A stretch of DNA of 64,000 nucleotides from CAYNFR01 sp964616755 (GTDB lineage Bacteria > Bacteroidota > Bacteroidia > Chitinophagales > Saprospiraceae). The stretch is from NCBI GenBank assembly GCA_964616755.1, contig CAZTSI010000012.1, positions 1 to 64,000 on the forward strand, in the 5' to 3' direction. This document shows positions 46,395 through 56,272 of the stretch, piece by piece. Each line of letters opens with the position of its first letter. Position 1 is the first letter of the stretch. The translations under genes and the position numbers were made by a program. A model generated the notes under the pieces. The model searched no databases and was not told the origin of the DNA. It saw only the letters and a program-made list of their open reading frames with translations.

Positions 46395-47690
46395 TTAAAC
46401 ATGATGATGTAAGCTCTCTGACAAGTAAGGATCGTTCTTAGGAATAAGACTTGCCTTGCTCAAAGCAGAGTAAAACACATACAAAAACAAACACAAAAAC
46501 CCAATCATTGTTCCAATTTCAATTAATCCCGGTAGGCCAAATCCCGCTGCCATCGCATGTCCGGTATGATCACTTGTATGGGCAACATCGCTAACCGTAT
46601 GGGCATGTTCAGCTGCACCATGATCCGCTGCATGACCCAATAATTCATGTGCTGTATGAAGAGCACCTGGTTTAATCATCAAAAAGAAGTCTAACCAATG
46701 TCCTAAAAAGACAATACTCGCTGTGACAATCAATGATCCCACTTTACGCTTGGTATCATTGCGCATTAAGATGAAAAATGGAACTAAGAAGTTGATGATC
46801 AAGTTGCCATAAAATAGCACAGGATAATCATTTTGACGGGTGTTAAAGTACACTGTTTCTTCACCGTTGTTTGAATACCAGATAAGCATATATTGTGAAA
46901 ACCATAAGTAAGTCCAAAAGATGCTAAAAGCAAATAAGAACTTACCCAAATCATGAAAGTGATCCTTGGCAAGGCTCTGATAATAACCCTTTGACTGAAG
47001 GTAAAGTAGAATCAATATTGTCATGGCAATCATCGACACAAACAAGCTAGCTCCTGAATACCAAGCAAACAAGGTACTATACCAATGTGCATCGATTGAC
47101 ATTATCCACTGCCAAAACACCAAACAACTTGTAAATCCAGCAATAGGGAGGAATCCTGCCGTCCACCATCTGCTAGTAATGTGGTGATGATAATCATCGG
47201 ACGTTCCGTCATCTTCACTCAAACTAATTTTTCGCAACTTTTGTGCAAAAAAATACCAAATCCCAATGATTACAATAGATACCATGTACCATGGAATATT
47301 TAAAAAACTAGATTTATGCTCCAGTATTTTGTCTGTTTTAACTGATTCAGCGTCTGCCCAATGATACATATGATGCCAGTGTAAGATTAGACCCAAGCCT
47401 ATAATAGCCATAAGTCCAAGACCTACAAGAAGGAACATACTCATAGCCTCCCAAACACGTTTGAATTGAATATGCCAACCTGCCCAAGCGGTATTGCAGA
47501 CCGCATAAAAGAAAATGGACATGAATCCTATGCCTGTAAAGAAGACCGAATTATGCAAAAAATTGGTCCAAAAGCGCATATGATGCGCTGTACTGTCAAA
47601 AAACCATGACAGAATTAAACACAGAAGTCCAATTGACATGCCCGCTAGCAATAAAGTTCTTTGGCTGCTCGGTATGGTATATTTTGTCAT
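46395..47690 (-). CDS. actF: Alternative complex III subunit ActF
   Basis: The 431-residue protein has about 10 helices and motifs of the second quinol-binding-type subunit (NrfD-like but diverged): HNSVFFTGIGFMSIFFYAVC and WQWIMSIDAHWYSTLF. Near residues 350-390 is a loop with nine His in about 36 residues (GHAADHGAAEHAHTVSD in part), which may bind metal. It lies between ActE and oxidase subunit II. Confidence 0.9.
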   Translation of the reverse strand: MTKYTIPSSQRTLLLAGMSIGLLCLILSWFFDSTAHHMRFWTNFLHNSVFFTGIGFMSIFFYAVCNTAWAGWHIQFKRVWEAMSMFLLVGLGLMAIIGLGLILHWHHMYHWADAESVKTDKILEHKSSFLNIPWYMVSIVIIGIWYFFAQKLRKISLSEDDGTSDDYHHHITSRWWTAGFLPIAGFTSCLVFWQWIMSIDAHWYSTLFAWYSGASLFVSMIAMTILILLYLQSKGYYQSLAKDHFHDLGKFLFAFSIFWTYLWFSQYMLIWYSNNGEETVYFNTRQNDYPVLFYGNLIINFLVPFFILMRNDTKRKVGSLIVTASIVFLGHWLDFFLMIKPGALHTAHELLGHAADHGAAEHAHTVSDVAHTSDHTGHAMAAGFGLPGLIEIGTMIGFLCLFLYVFYSALSKASLIPKNDPYLSESLHHHV

Positions 47691-47747
47691 TTTCTAAAAA
47701 ATTCTCCTTTCTATTAATAAAAGATATGCTTTCAAGGTATCACAACC

Positions 47748-48536
47748 CTATTCACCTCTAGTTATAGCCGTCATTGAAGGGTCAGCATCAGTTTGATTTG
47801 ATCCATTAGCCGGACGATCTATGGTATTTAAAGTGTTTACTAGTTGGTTATATTCCCTTTTCAATTCCTTTGCTTGAAGAGATCGCACATAATGAATTAC
47901 TTGCCATCTTTCTTCAAATGAAAGTTTGTCGGCATAAGCGCCCATTTTGTTTTTACCGTGCATCAGCACATGATAATATCGTCCATTGCTCGCCTCAACG
48001 AACTCTGGCAACAAAAGATTCGCTGGCTGCACTGGGTACTTGCCACCATCATCACGAACTAAATATCCTGCTCCATCTCCTTTCTCACCGTGACAAATAC
48101 CGCAATATATATTATACAGATCCTTAGCCCTGGCCATTCCTTCATTGGTAATCGCATAAGGGTTGTCAACAATCTCTGTAGTGGCGCGAGCACGTTCTTC
48201 CTCAGAATCACCATAGTAGTATGGTACAGCCCCATTAGGTGTATGTGAGATACTAGAAGTTCCATTGGCATTTTCAATTGATCCGGCGTAGCCTCTAGCG
48301 ATAGTGCCTGTTATAGGTTTACGGGGTTGAACTAAAGCATGATACTCATCTTTGGTGCCCCACCGGTTATTATAGTAATAGCTATAATAATTGGCTTCGT
48401 ACGCCACTGAATGAGCCATGTCTGGCATGTATTCACTGCCTGGATTATTCACCCCTGCTTTTTGACATGAAAGCATGAAGCTTATCACCAATACGAACAA
48501 TGTTAATTTATAGCTTGAAAACGATACATTCTTCAT
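47748..48536 (-). CDS. actE: Alternative complex III subunit ActE, monoheme cytochrome c lipoprotein
   Basis: The 262-residue protein begins with a lipoprotein signal and lipobox MLSC (Cys24) and has one c-type heme motif, CGICH at residues 145-149, with a distal methionine region KNKMGAYADKLSFEERW. In this complex it hands electrons to the oxidase. The gene lies 3 bases before actD's stop order in transcription (actD, then actE). Confidence 0.92.
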   Translation of the reverse strand: MKNVSFSSYKLTLFVLVISFMLSCQKAGVNNPGSEYMPDMAHSVAYEANYYSYYYNNRWGTKDEYHALVQPRKPITGTIARGYAGSIENANGTSSISHTPNGAVPYYYGDSEEERARATTEIVDNPYAITNEGMARAKDLYNIYCGICHGEKGDGAGYLVRDDGGKYPVQPANLLLPEFVEASNGRYYHVLMHGKNKMGAYADKLSFEERWQVIHYVRSLQAKELKREYNQLVNTLNTIDRPANGSNQTDADPSMTAITRGE

Positions 48537-48539
48537 AGC

Positions 48540-49061
48540 TTAAATAGTCTTTTTATCAATAAGGCTTGCACCTGTGCGTGAGAGAAATGTTCTTGCTTCG
48601 TCTTCTGATACATTATGAGTGTCAAAAGCAATACAAAATTTGTCGTCCGAAATTCTATCATGAAGGATTGGATTTGTCACGCCCGGCCCTAGACCATTAA
48701 TGACATAAAAAGTAACGGTCATACCTATGGCAGAAAAAAGGACAGTCAATTCAAACGTTATAGGAATAAAAGCTGGTACCGACCAATAGGGTTTACCACC
48801 AAAAATGATCGGCCAATCCTTTGTAAATATCCATGTCATTCCTAGAAAAGCCGTCAACGTTCCTATCAAACCGTATATAAAGCCGGCGATATGAAGACGC
48901 GACTCTTCTAGGCCTAGTAACGGATCCAATCCGTGCACTGGAAAGGGCGTGTACACATCGTATATGTCGAGATGATCCTTGTTCGCTGCCTTAACAGCAG
49001 ACATCATATCCGTCTCATCATCATACAATCCAAAAACCAACTCTTTGTTAAACTTATTCAT
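48540..49061 (-). CDS. actD: Alternative complex III subunit ActD (DUF3341)
   Basis: The 173-residue protein has two membrane helices (about residues 58-78 and 100-125), a soluble N-terminal domain (KELVFGLYDDETDMMSAVKA) and C-terminal soluble part. The DYF/VYTPFPVHGLD motif is characteristic of DUF3341. It belongs to the peripheral part of the ACIII complex. Confidence 0.92.
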   Translation of the reverse strand: MNKFNKELVFGLYDDETDMMSAVKAANKDHLDIYDVYTPFPVHGLDPLLGLEESRLHIAGFIYGLIGTLTAFLGMTWIFTKDWPIIFGGKPYWSVPAFIPITFELTVLFSAIGMTVTFYVINGLGPGVTNPILHDRISDDKFCIAFDTHNVSEDEARTFLSRTGASLIDKKTI

Positions 49062-49067
49062 AACAAA

Positions 49068-50531
49068 TTAATGTGTGTGTTCTTCTTGGTGAGCAATCTT
49101 ATAGGCAACTCCTTTTGCATCTGCATCTTGGTAATCTTTCATCACTTCTGTGTGATGTTTCTTATTCTTACCAAAATACTGATCACCTGATGATTTTAGA
49201 ATTGCTTTAATCTCGGCAATAGCCACAACCGGTGCAACGCGCGTAAATAGCAAATAGAGTGTAAAAAACAATCCAAACGTACCTACATATATGCCAATCT
49301 CTACCCATGTCGGCACATAATAAGACCAACTTGAAGGCAAGTAATCACGTGCAAGTGTGGTGGCAATAATGACAAAGCGCTCAAACCACATTCCGATATT
49401 AACTACAATTGATAAGAAGAATGTCCACCAAAGACTCCTTCTAAACTTCTCTACCCAGAAAAACTGCGGTGAGATAACATTACAAAACATCATTCCAAAA
49501 TAAGACCAGTAATATGGTCCCAATGCTCTATTGAAGAAAGCAAATTGCTCATATATATATCCCGAATACCAAGCTATGAATAGCTCTGTTAGATAAGCTA
49601 CACCAACAATAGTACCTGTGACTAATATTACCTTGTTCATTGACTCTATATGTCCAATCGTAATGTATTCCTCTAGTTTGAGCACCTTACGAGTGATCAG
49701 CATTAAGGTCTGCACCATGGCGAATCCGGAAAATACCGCTCCTGCAACAAAGTACGGTGGGAATATCGTGGTATGCCATCCTGGGATTACTGAGGTGGCG
49801 AAGTCAAAACTTACAATGGTATGTACAGAAAGAACCAACGGTGTAGACAGTCCAGCCAAAACTAATGAAAGAGCCTCCCATCGCTGCCAATGTTTTGCAG
49901 ATCCCGTCCAACCAAATGATAAAAAGTTGTAAAATTTCTTTCGAAGACCCGAAGCTCTGTCTCTTACTGTGGCAAAGTCAGGTACAAGACCAGTGTACCA
50001 AAACAAAAGTGATACAGTAAAGTAAGTACTAATGGCAAAAACGTCCCAAAGAAGAGGGCTATTAAAGTTAGGCCATAATGACCCTCGAGTATTAGGGTAA
50101 GGAAAGATGAACATTGCCATCCAAATCCTGCCCATGTGTATCAATGGGAATAATCCGGCGCACATAACAGCAAAAATCGTCATGGCCTCCGCTGCTCTAT
50201 TCACTCCAGTTCTCCATTTTTGCCGAAATAACAATAAAATGGCCGAAATAAGCGTACCCGCGTGACCTATACCAATCCACCAAACGAAGTTCGTAATATC
50301 CCAACCCCAGCCAATTGTTCGATTCAAATCCCAGGTTCCAATGCCATGCCAAATGGTCCAAAGGATACAAAAGACACCAAATAACAATACATGAACAGAG
50401 ATTAAAAAGGCTATCCACCACTCTTTTGATGGAGTCTTCTCTGTTGGCCCAACTAAGTCATTAGTAATATCGTGATACGATTTATTACCGTGTACTAGTG
50501 GCTCTCTTAATGGACTTACTGTTGCACCCAT
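49068..50531 (-). CDS. actC: Alternative complex III subunit ActC (NrfD-like, quinol-binding)
   Basis: The 487-residue integral membrane protein has about 10 helices and NrfD/PsrC signatures such as WWIGIGHAGTLISAILLL and FPPYFVAGAVFSGFAMVQTL. It is the proposed main quinol oxidation site. The C terminus is His-rich (EEHTH). Start is 6 bases after the ActD-coding gene's partner order; it lies 22 bases from actB. Confidence 0.94.
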   Translation of the reverse strand: MGATVSPLREPLVHGNKSYHDITNDLVGPTEKTPSKEWWIAFLISVHVLLFGVFCILWTIWHGIGTWDLNRTIGWGWDITNFVWWIGIGHAGTLISAILLLFRQKWRTGVNRAAEAMTIFAVMCAGLFPLIHMGRIWMAMFIFPYPNTRGSLWPNFNSPLLWDVFAISTYFTVSLLFWYTGLVPDFATVRDRASGLRKKFYNFLSFGWTGSAKHWQRWEALSLVLAGLSTPLVLSVHTIVSFDFATSVIPGWHTTIFPPYFVAGAVFSGFAMVQTLMLITRKVLKLEEYITIGHIESMNKVILVTGTIVGVAYLTELFIAWYSGYIYEQFAFFNRALGPYYWSYFGMMFCNVISPQFFWVEKFRRSLWWTFFLSIVVNIGMWFERFVIIATTLARDYLPSSWSYYVPTWVEIGIYVGTFGLFFTLYLLFTRVAPVVAIAEIKAILKSSGDQYFGKNKKHHTEVMKDYQDADAKGVAYKIAHQEEHTH

Positions 50532-50553
50532 ATTTTCTAGCTATCTATTTTTA

Positions 50554-53500
50554 TTAAGCTAATGATTCGTCTCTATTGGTCACCTTCATAGTGTATTGAA
50601 CAGAAGAGCGTACGTTTATCTCCTCGAGAACAATCATATTTAGCGGAGAATTAAATTTCTTCGCTAATACTCCTTCACTATTATTGCGATCACCAAAAGT
50701 TATCGCTCCTGTAGGACATGAAGTCTGGCACGCAGTCTTTACATCACTATCAAAAAGCTTTCTTCCTTCTGTCTTTGCCGTTAATTTACCTTCTTGAATA
50801 CGTTGCACACAGAAACTACACTTCTCAATTACCCCTCTTACGCGCACTGTCACATCAGGATTTAATACCATTCTGGTTAAGTTTTCCGCCCCGTATGGTA
50901 TTTCTTCCTCGTTCACTTTTACTTGATTAGCTGGAAAAATGTCCGCTGTGGTATAGTCTAACCAGTTAAATCTACGCACTTTATATGGGCAGTTATTCGC
51001 ACAATATCTTGTGCCTATACATCGGTTGTAAGTCATTTGATTAAGACCTTCCCCGCTATGGTTAGTGGCATTTACCGGACAAACATTCTCACATGGAGCA
51101 TTATCACAATGTTGACACATCATTGGTTGGTAGACTACATTAGGATTTTCTACATCGCCAAAATAATAACGGTCAATTCTTAACCATGCCATTTCTTGAT
51201 GTCGTGCCACTTGCTTTTTTCCTACAACAGGTACATTATTTTCAGCCATACACGCTACGGTACAAGCGCCGCACCCGGTACATGCATTTAAGTCGACGTG
51301 CATACCCCAATGATGACCTTGAGAATATAGTTCATCTGAAAACTTCTCGTAAGGATATAGCGTCTCTTTATTCAAGCTTTCGTGATGCTCCCTCTCGTGC
51401 TTTAGGTTTTCAATAGCCTCCCCTAGTACGTCTACATTCGCTTTTCTGATAATCGTACGATCCGTCAATGCTCCTTGAAAACCAGAAAAGATATTACCAT
51501 ATCCCGGTGCCAGAGCGGCTTCATCTGCATTGAATGCCTGACCAGTTGATCTCTCTTCTGCCGTGACACCCATCGTATGGTGGTATTGCACAGAGCTATA
51601 ATGTTTTTCTTTACCTTTTGATCTTGAAATAATAGCTTCAGTAGAATAATAGTGGACTCGACCACCAGACACAGTTAAACATGGATTAATATCAGATCCA
51701 ACATTTCTGCCTGCATCGCCTACCACTGATCGTCCATATCCTAATGCAAGACTAACGGTTCCAGGCATTTGTCCAAATTGTTGTACAACAGGTACTGTCA
51801 CGGACTTACCCGCAATAGAAATTTCTACTAATTCCCCATCCGTCAAATTGTTCATTCCTTTGAACTTCCTTACACCATCAAAAGAAACAGGCACTGCTAG
51901 ATAATTACCCCAAGTTGTCCTTGTCACAGGATCAGGCATTTCTTGAAGCCAAGGATTGTTGGCGAACTGCCCATTCCCAATGGTTATTGGTTCAAAAAAA
52001 TTAATCTCAAGTTCAGTACTAGCTGGTGAAGTAATCGAACCAAGAGCCGAAGCTGTATCACCAACAAATTCAGGATTCACTTCAACAGGGGTATAATGAT
52101 ACACCCCGTCATGCAAAGCTTTATCCCAAAACGTCTGGAAAGACAAATAAGCATTTTGATTGGCAAAGGCGGTTTGACTCCATGTCTGCTTTACATAATC
52201 GCCATACGACTGTACGTCAGCTAAATTAATAGCTTCAGAATCACACCAAGCCAAAAGGCTCGTTTCCGCCTGCCTAGTATCAAATAATGGTGCAATAACA
52301 GGTTGGCTTAACGTCAACTCCCCTTTCTTTGCTTCTGCATCACCCCAACTTTCTAGCCCATGATGAACAGGTGCAACAATGGAACATAAGGCACCCGATT
52401 CGTCCATTTCGTAGCTGAGGGCTATTTTATTAGGAACCCTTTCTAAGGCTTCTTTCAATCCATTGATAGCTGAATACTGATAGGTAGGATTAGCCTTATG
52501 GAAAATAACTGTTTGTACCTCACCGTTCTTGATGTCCTCTACAAGCTGCCCTAATTGAGCCTCATCACCTTGTCTCTGCATGCTGGCATCTGAAAAGGAT
52601 ATCGTACTGCCATAATTGCCGAGGAATGCATTGATTGCATTGACCAAAGTTTGTTCTGCCGGAATATTTGATCCAGAGACCACTAAAGATCGTCCTTTGG
52701 CTTGCTTTAATTGTGTTGCCAATGCCGAAAGCGACTGTTTAGCCTTATCGTTGAGGTCGGAACCGCCTGATCGGCCAGTCAACGCATTGTACAAATATGC
52801 AATACTCGCGCCTTGCTCAGATGGTTTTACTAAAATCCGATGATCAGCATTTGATCCCGTCATGCTCATTCCTGCTTCTACCTGTACATGTCTATTCATG
52901 TCAAGATTCTTAACATCCTCTATTTTCCTGCGCTTAGCATACTGGTTTGAATATTCAATTGGTGAAATCCATGTACCTAAGAAATCGGCATTAAAACTAA
53001 CAATGATATCCGCCTTATCGAAATGATAAGAAGGGATGGCTCTTAGCCCAAAACTTGTCTCATTAGCTGCTAGTATCCCAGCAGATGACACAGGATCAAA
53101 GGTCACCATCTGTGTACTCGGGTACTTTTGCGTAAAATCAGACATAACCCTCTTAGCAGATGGACTTAACACCGTATTGGTGATAATGCGAATACCTTTT
53201 GAGGCACTAAGAATAGATTTGACTGTTTTGTCAAGAACTTCCCAAGACACTTTTTCGCCTTCTATTGTCGGGTATTTTAAACGATTTGTATCGTATAAAC
53301 CTAAAACATAGGCTTGTGCTCTTGCCGAAGTTCCCCCTCTAGTGACTGCGGACAATTCGTTTCCTTCTATCTTAATGGGTCGACCTTCTCTCGTTTTAAC
53401 AAGTATAGAGCAATAATCACCACCTTCATTATAAGAAGATGCATAATATGAAGCTACACCCGGTACGATAGCATCAGGCTTTACCACATATGGTATAGCT

Positions 53501-53730
53501 CTTTTTACTGGAATATCACAGCCTGCTGCAATGGCTGCAGCGCTAACACCAAAGCCCAACATCTTCAAAAAATCGCGCCGGTTACCATCAAGATGACCCA
53601 AGGCCCCCTCTTTGCTCAATGTCTGAGCCAATGATGGCTCTTGCATTTCTAATTGCGCATCGCGTATGAAGTCTTCATCATGAGTAAGATCCTTTTGACC
53701 TATCCAGATTCCTTCTATTTTAGTACTCAT
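50554..53730 (-). CDS. actB: Alternative complex III subunit ActB, Fe-S molybdopterin-like protein
   Basis: From ATG 53730 (MSTKIEGIWIG) the protein is 1058 residues; an ATG at 53784 would overlap actA. A twin-arginine-like variant signal (GNRRDFLKMLGFGVSAAA) precedes a molybdopterin-oxidoreductase-like region that in this family lacks the cofactor, then a ferredoxin-like region with cysteine clusters CTGCGACTVAC, CQHCDNAPCENVCP, CIGTRYCANNCP, CSFC and CQTSCP, enough for four iron-sulfur clusters. It transfers electrons from quinol to the heme subunits. Confidence 0.94.
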   Translation of the reverse strand: MSTKIEGIWIGQKDLTHDEDFIRDAQLEMQEPSLAQTLSKEGALGHLDGNRRDFLKMLGFGVSAAAIAAGCDIPVKRAIPYVVKPDAIVPGVASYYASSYNEGGDYCSILVKTREGRPIKIEGNELSAVTRGGTSARAQAYVLGLYDTNRLKYPTIEGEKVSWEVLDKTVKSILSASKGIRIITNTVLSPSAKRVMSDFTQKYPSTQMVTFDPVSSAGILAANETSFGLRAIPSYHFDKADIIVSFNADFLGTWISPIEYSNQYAKRRKIEDVKNLDMNRHVQVEAGMSMTGSNADHRILVKPSEQGASIAYLYNALTGRSGGSDLNDKAKQSLSALATQLKQAKGRSLVVSGSNIPAEQTLVNAINAFLGNYGSTISFSDASMQRQGDEAQLGQLVEDIKNGEVQTVIFHKANPTYQYSAINGLKEALERVPNKIALSYEMDESGALCSIVAPVHHGLESWGDAEAKKGELTLSQPVIAPLFDTRQAETSLLAWCDSEAINLADVQSYGDYVKQTWSQTAFANQNAYLSFQTFWDKALHDGVYHYTPVEVNPEFVGDTASALGSITSPASTELEINFFEPITIGNGQFANNPWLQEMPDPVTRTTWGNYLAVPVSFDGVRKFKGMNNLTDGELVEISIAGKSVTVPVVQQFGQMPGTVSLALGYGRSVVGDAGRNVGSDINPCLTVSGGRVHYYSTEAIISRSKGKEKHYSSVQYHHTMGVTAEERSTGQAFNADEAALAPGYGNIFSGFQGALTDRTIIRKANVDVLGEAIENLKHEREHHESLNKETLYPYEKFSDELYSQGHHWGMHVDLNACTGCGACTVACMAENNVPVVGKKQVARHQEMAWLRIDRYYFGDVENPNVVYQPMMCQHCDNAPCENVCPVNATNHSGEGLNQMTYNRCIGTRYCANNCPYKVRRFNWLDYTTADIFPANQVKVNEEEIPYGAENLTRMVLNPDVTVRVRGVIEKCSFCVQRIQEGKLTAKTEGRKLFDSDVKTACQTSCPTGAITFGDRNNSEGVLAKKFNSPLNMIVLEEINVRSSVQYTMKVTNRDESLA

Positions 53731-53749
53731 ATAGCTCTTGCTATTTATA

Positions 53750-55177
53750 TTAGTAATGACACTTTTGACATTCGAGTCCTCCAATATCTTCTACAGTTAT
53801 CTTAGACTTGTCTCCCTTGGCTAATTGCTCATGATAGAGCTCATAACTCTTATAGTAATCGTTGCTGGCAAATTTCACTTCCGTCTGACGGTGACAATTA
53901 ATACACCATCCCATACTCAAAGGGGCATATTGCGATACAACTTCCATTTCTTCTACTTTCCCGTGACAATCTTGACAAGCCACCTGACCCACAGTAACGT
54001 GTTGGGCGTGATTAAAATAAACGTGATCAGGTAAGTTGTGAATACGCACCCACTCTATCGGACCTTGAATTTGTGATTTTTGCTCATTTGTCAAGGACTT
54101 CTTAATTTCCGACCATTGGCTTTGAACAACCTTCTCACCTTTTCTATCTAACACCGTAAGCTCTTCATCTTCTAGATATGATTCGGTTATCCACTTCTTG
54201 TAAATAGCCTCTATTTCAGACTCGGTTAATTTGTCATAATTTTCGATATACTTCCCTGTAATAGGGTCATAACCCACAGAAGCATAAATCTTAGTTAGCT
54301 CTGCTGTGCCAAAGTTTGAACCTTTTTGGATCGCAGAATGGCAGTTCATACATGTGTTAGTAGCTGGAATAACAGCATGCTTAGATCTTCTGGCCCCATC
54401 ATGACAATACTGACAATCAATACCATTCTCACCCGCATGAATAGCATGCGAAAACTTGATAGGTTGATCGGGCTCGTAATTCTGTTGTCTACCCAGTCCA
54501 ATAGCTCGTGTGACTAAGATGTATGCGCCTATGATAATAGCAGCGTAAAGTAAAAAACTCCGCACCCCCTTGGTAAAGATGCTCTGCATTAGACTCTTGT
54601 CTTCTAAAACTACTCCATCTTTAGCCGCTGCAATTTTATTAAGACCAACGATGATTCTAGTAAGAATAATTGCCAAGACCGCTAAAACACCAAAAAGTAT
54701 ATAATACAACCAATTATATTGATTACTTCTATCTTCTCCCACTACAACGGTAGCAGGACCTGAAGCTAATTTGCCCGCACCAGTGTATTCTTGATCAATA
54801 TACAGTAGGATAGAACCGATCTCATCATCCGTCAAGTTAGGATAAGCCGTCATCACAGTAGGCTTATACTCTTCCCATAGGACTGTGGCTCTAGGATGAC
54901 CTGCCTTTATCATCGCTTGAGAATTACGAATCCAAGAATACAGGTCTTCAGGAGCAAATTCAGCCCAACGCTCTTGTGACCCACCTAAGGCTGGTCCAGT
55001 GGCTTTGCTTTTCATATCCTTATTATGACATGACGCACAATAATTTCGGAATAAAGTTTTTCCATTATCCGCCGAAGGCTGAGCACTTAACTGTGCTGCT
55101 ATCAAAACTAACATAAGCGCGCAAAGCAACTTTTGTATAGTTTTAGCAAAAGGCACCATTGAGTAATTTACTTTCAT
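53750..55177 (-). CDS. actA: Alternative complex III subunit ActA, multiheme cytochrome c
   Basis: From ATG 55177 the protein is 475 residues with a signal segment ending LSAQ. Six heme motifs are present: CASCH 47-51 (monoheme domain), then CQYCH 255-259, CMNCH 276-280, CQDCH 401-405, CINCH 425-429 and CQKCH 470-474. Two membrane helices (about 157-178 and 207-223) separate the first heme domain from the pentaheme part. Pentaheme ActA is usual; the extra N-terminal cytochrome c domain adds one heme. First gene of the operon. Confidence 0.93.
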   Translation of the reverse strand: MKVNYSMVPFAKTIQKLLCALMLVLIAAQLSAQPSADNGKTLFRNYCASCHNKDMKSKATGPALGGSQERWAEFAPEDLYSWIRNSQAMIKAGHPRATVLWEEYKPTVMTAYPNLTDDEIGSILLYIDQEYTGAGKLASGPATVVVGEDRSNQYNWLYYILFGVLAVLAIILTRIIVGLNKIAAAKDGVVLEDKSLMQSIFTKGVRSFLLYAAIIIGAYILVTRAIGLGRQQNYEPDQPIKFSHAIHAGENGIDCQYCHDGARRSKHAVIPATNTCMNCHSAIQKGSNFGTAELTKIYASVGYDPITGKYIENYDKLTESEIEAIYKKWITESYLEDEELTVLDRKGEKVVQSQWSEIKKSLTNEQKSQIQGPIEWVRIHNLPDHVYFNHAQHVTVGQVACQDCHGKVEEMEVVSQYAPLSMGWCINCHRQTEVKFASNDYYKSYELYHEQLAKGDKSKITVEDIGGLECQKCHY

Positions 55178-55204
55178 AAGGGCCATAAACGCTTTAATTT
55201 GCCG

Positions 55205-55212
55205 CAAAAATA
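55205..55212 (-). promoter_or_regulatory. Candidate -7 element of the act/cox operon
   Basis: The minus strand reads TATTTTTG followed by C, a match to TAnnTTTG, about 27 bases before the actA ATG. The -33 element is not clear, so this is a half-match. It is the only good candidate before this long operon. Confidence 0.35.
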
Positions 55213-55278
55213 ACTCTCCAAACATAATTAGTACAGTCTGATCAATTCGCTATTCTTATTAAGATCGAATACAAATAA

Positions 55279-56073
55279 CTAAATAGATACCATTGCCTTG
55301 ATATGAGGATGAGGATTGTAGTTTTTAAGCTCAAAATCTTCATACAAAAAGCTTTCAATATCTCTTTTACTCCTATCTATTAGCATTTCTGGCAAAGGTC
55401 TAGGATCTCTAGTCAATTGCTCAGAAGCTTGCTCTATATGATTATTATATAAATGCACATCTCCAAAAGTATGAACAAACTCGCCCGGGGCCAGATCACA
55501 TACTTGCGCTATCATCATCAACAATAAGGCATAGGATGCAATGTTAAAAGGAACACCTAAGAATACGTCTGCCGAACGCTGATATAATTGGCACGAAAGG
55601 CGTCCATTGACAACATAAAACTGAAAAAGACAATGACACGGCGCAAGAGCCATTTTATGAAGGTCGCCCACATTCCACGCACTAATAATGAGTCTTCTGG
55701 AATCCGGGTTATGTTTAATTTGATCAATCACATCTTGCAATTGATCATAAGTCCTACCGTCAGCACCGACCCAAGAACGCCATTGATGCCCGTAGACAGG
55801 GCCTAAATTACCTTCTATATCAGCCCATTCATCCCAAATCCTGACGCCGTTCTCATTCAAATAAGTCACGTTGGTGTCCCCTTTGATAAACCATAAAAGC
55901 TCGTGAATAATAGATTTGAGATGGATTTTCTTGGTAGTCACTAACGGAAATCCCTCAGAGAGATCGAAGCGCATTTGATACCCAAACACACTAAGCGTGC
56001 CAGTGCCAGTTCGATCGGACTTTCGCGATCCATTCTCAAGGACATAGCGCAGTAAATCATGATATTGCCGCAT
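55279..56073 (-). CDS. thyA: Thymidylate synthase
   Basis: The 264-residue enzyme methylates dUMP to dTMP using methylene-tetrahydrofolate. Catalytic Cys146 lies in LAPCHCLFQFYV, and the dUMP contacts RRLIISAWN and FGDVHLYNNH are intact. Length equals that of E. coli ThyA. It lies upstream (on the same strand) of actA with 101 bases between. Confidence 0.97.
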   Translation of the reverse strand: MRQYHDLLRYVLENGSRKSDRTGTGTLSVFGYQMRFDLSEGFPLVTTKKIHLKSIIHELLWFIKGDTNVTYLNENGVRIWDEWADIEGNLGPVYGHQWRSWVGADGRTYDQLQDVIDQIKHNPDSRRLIISAWNVGDLHKMALAPCHCLFQFYVVNGRLSCQLYQRSADVFLGVPFNIASYALLLMMIAQVCDLAPGEFVHTFGDVHLYNNHIEQASEQLTRDPRPLPEMLIDRSKRDIESFLYEDFELKNYNPHPHIKAMVSI

Positions 56074-56272
56074 CTCTCAGTATCTGGCGCAAATATGAGT
56101 AATAAGATTAATATATCCCAAACAACAGGGCATCAAATAAAAGCAAATTACTCACAAATATTATGCACACACCATGAGGGCCTGAAATTAATCTTGATGA
56201 TTCTCGCAAAAGGAATACCTCCAAAAGTCTTAAGGCAATTATATTGTGACCTAAAATGGACACATTTGAGGC

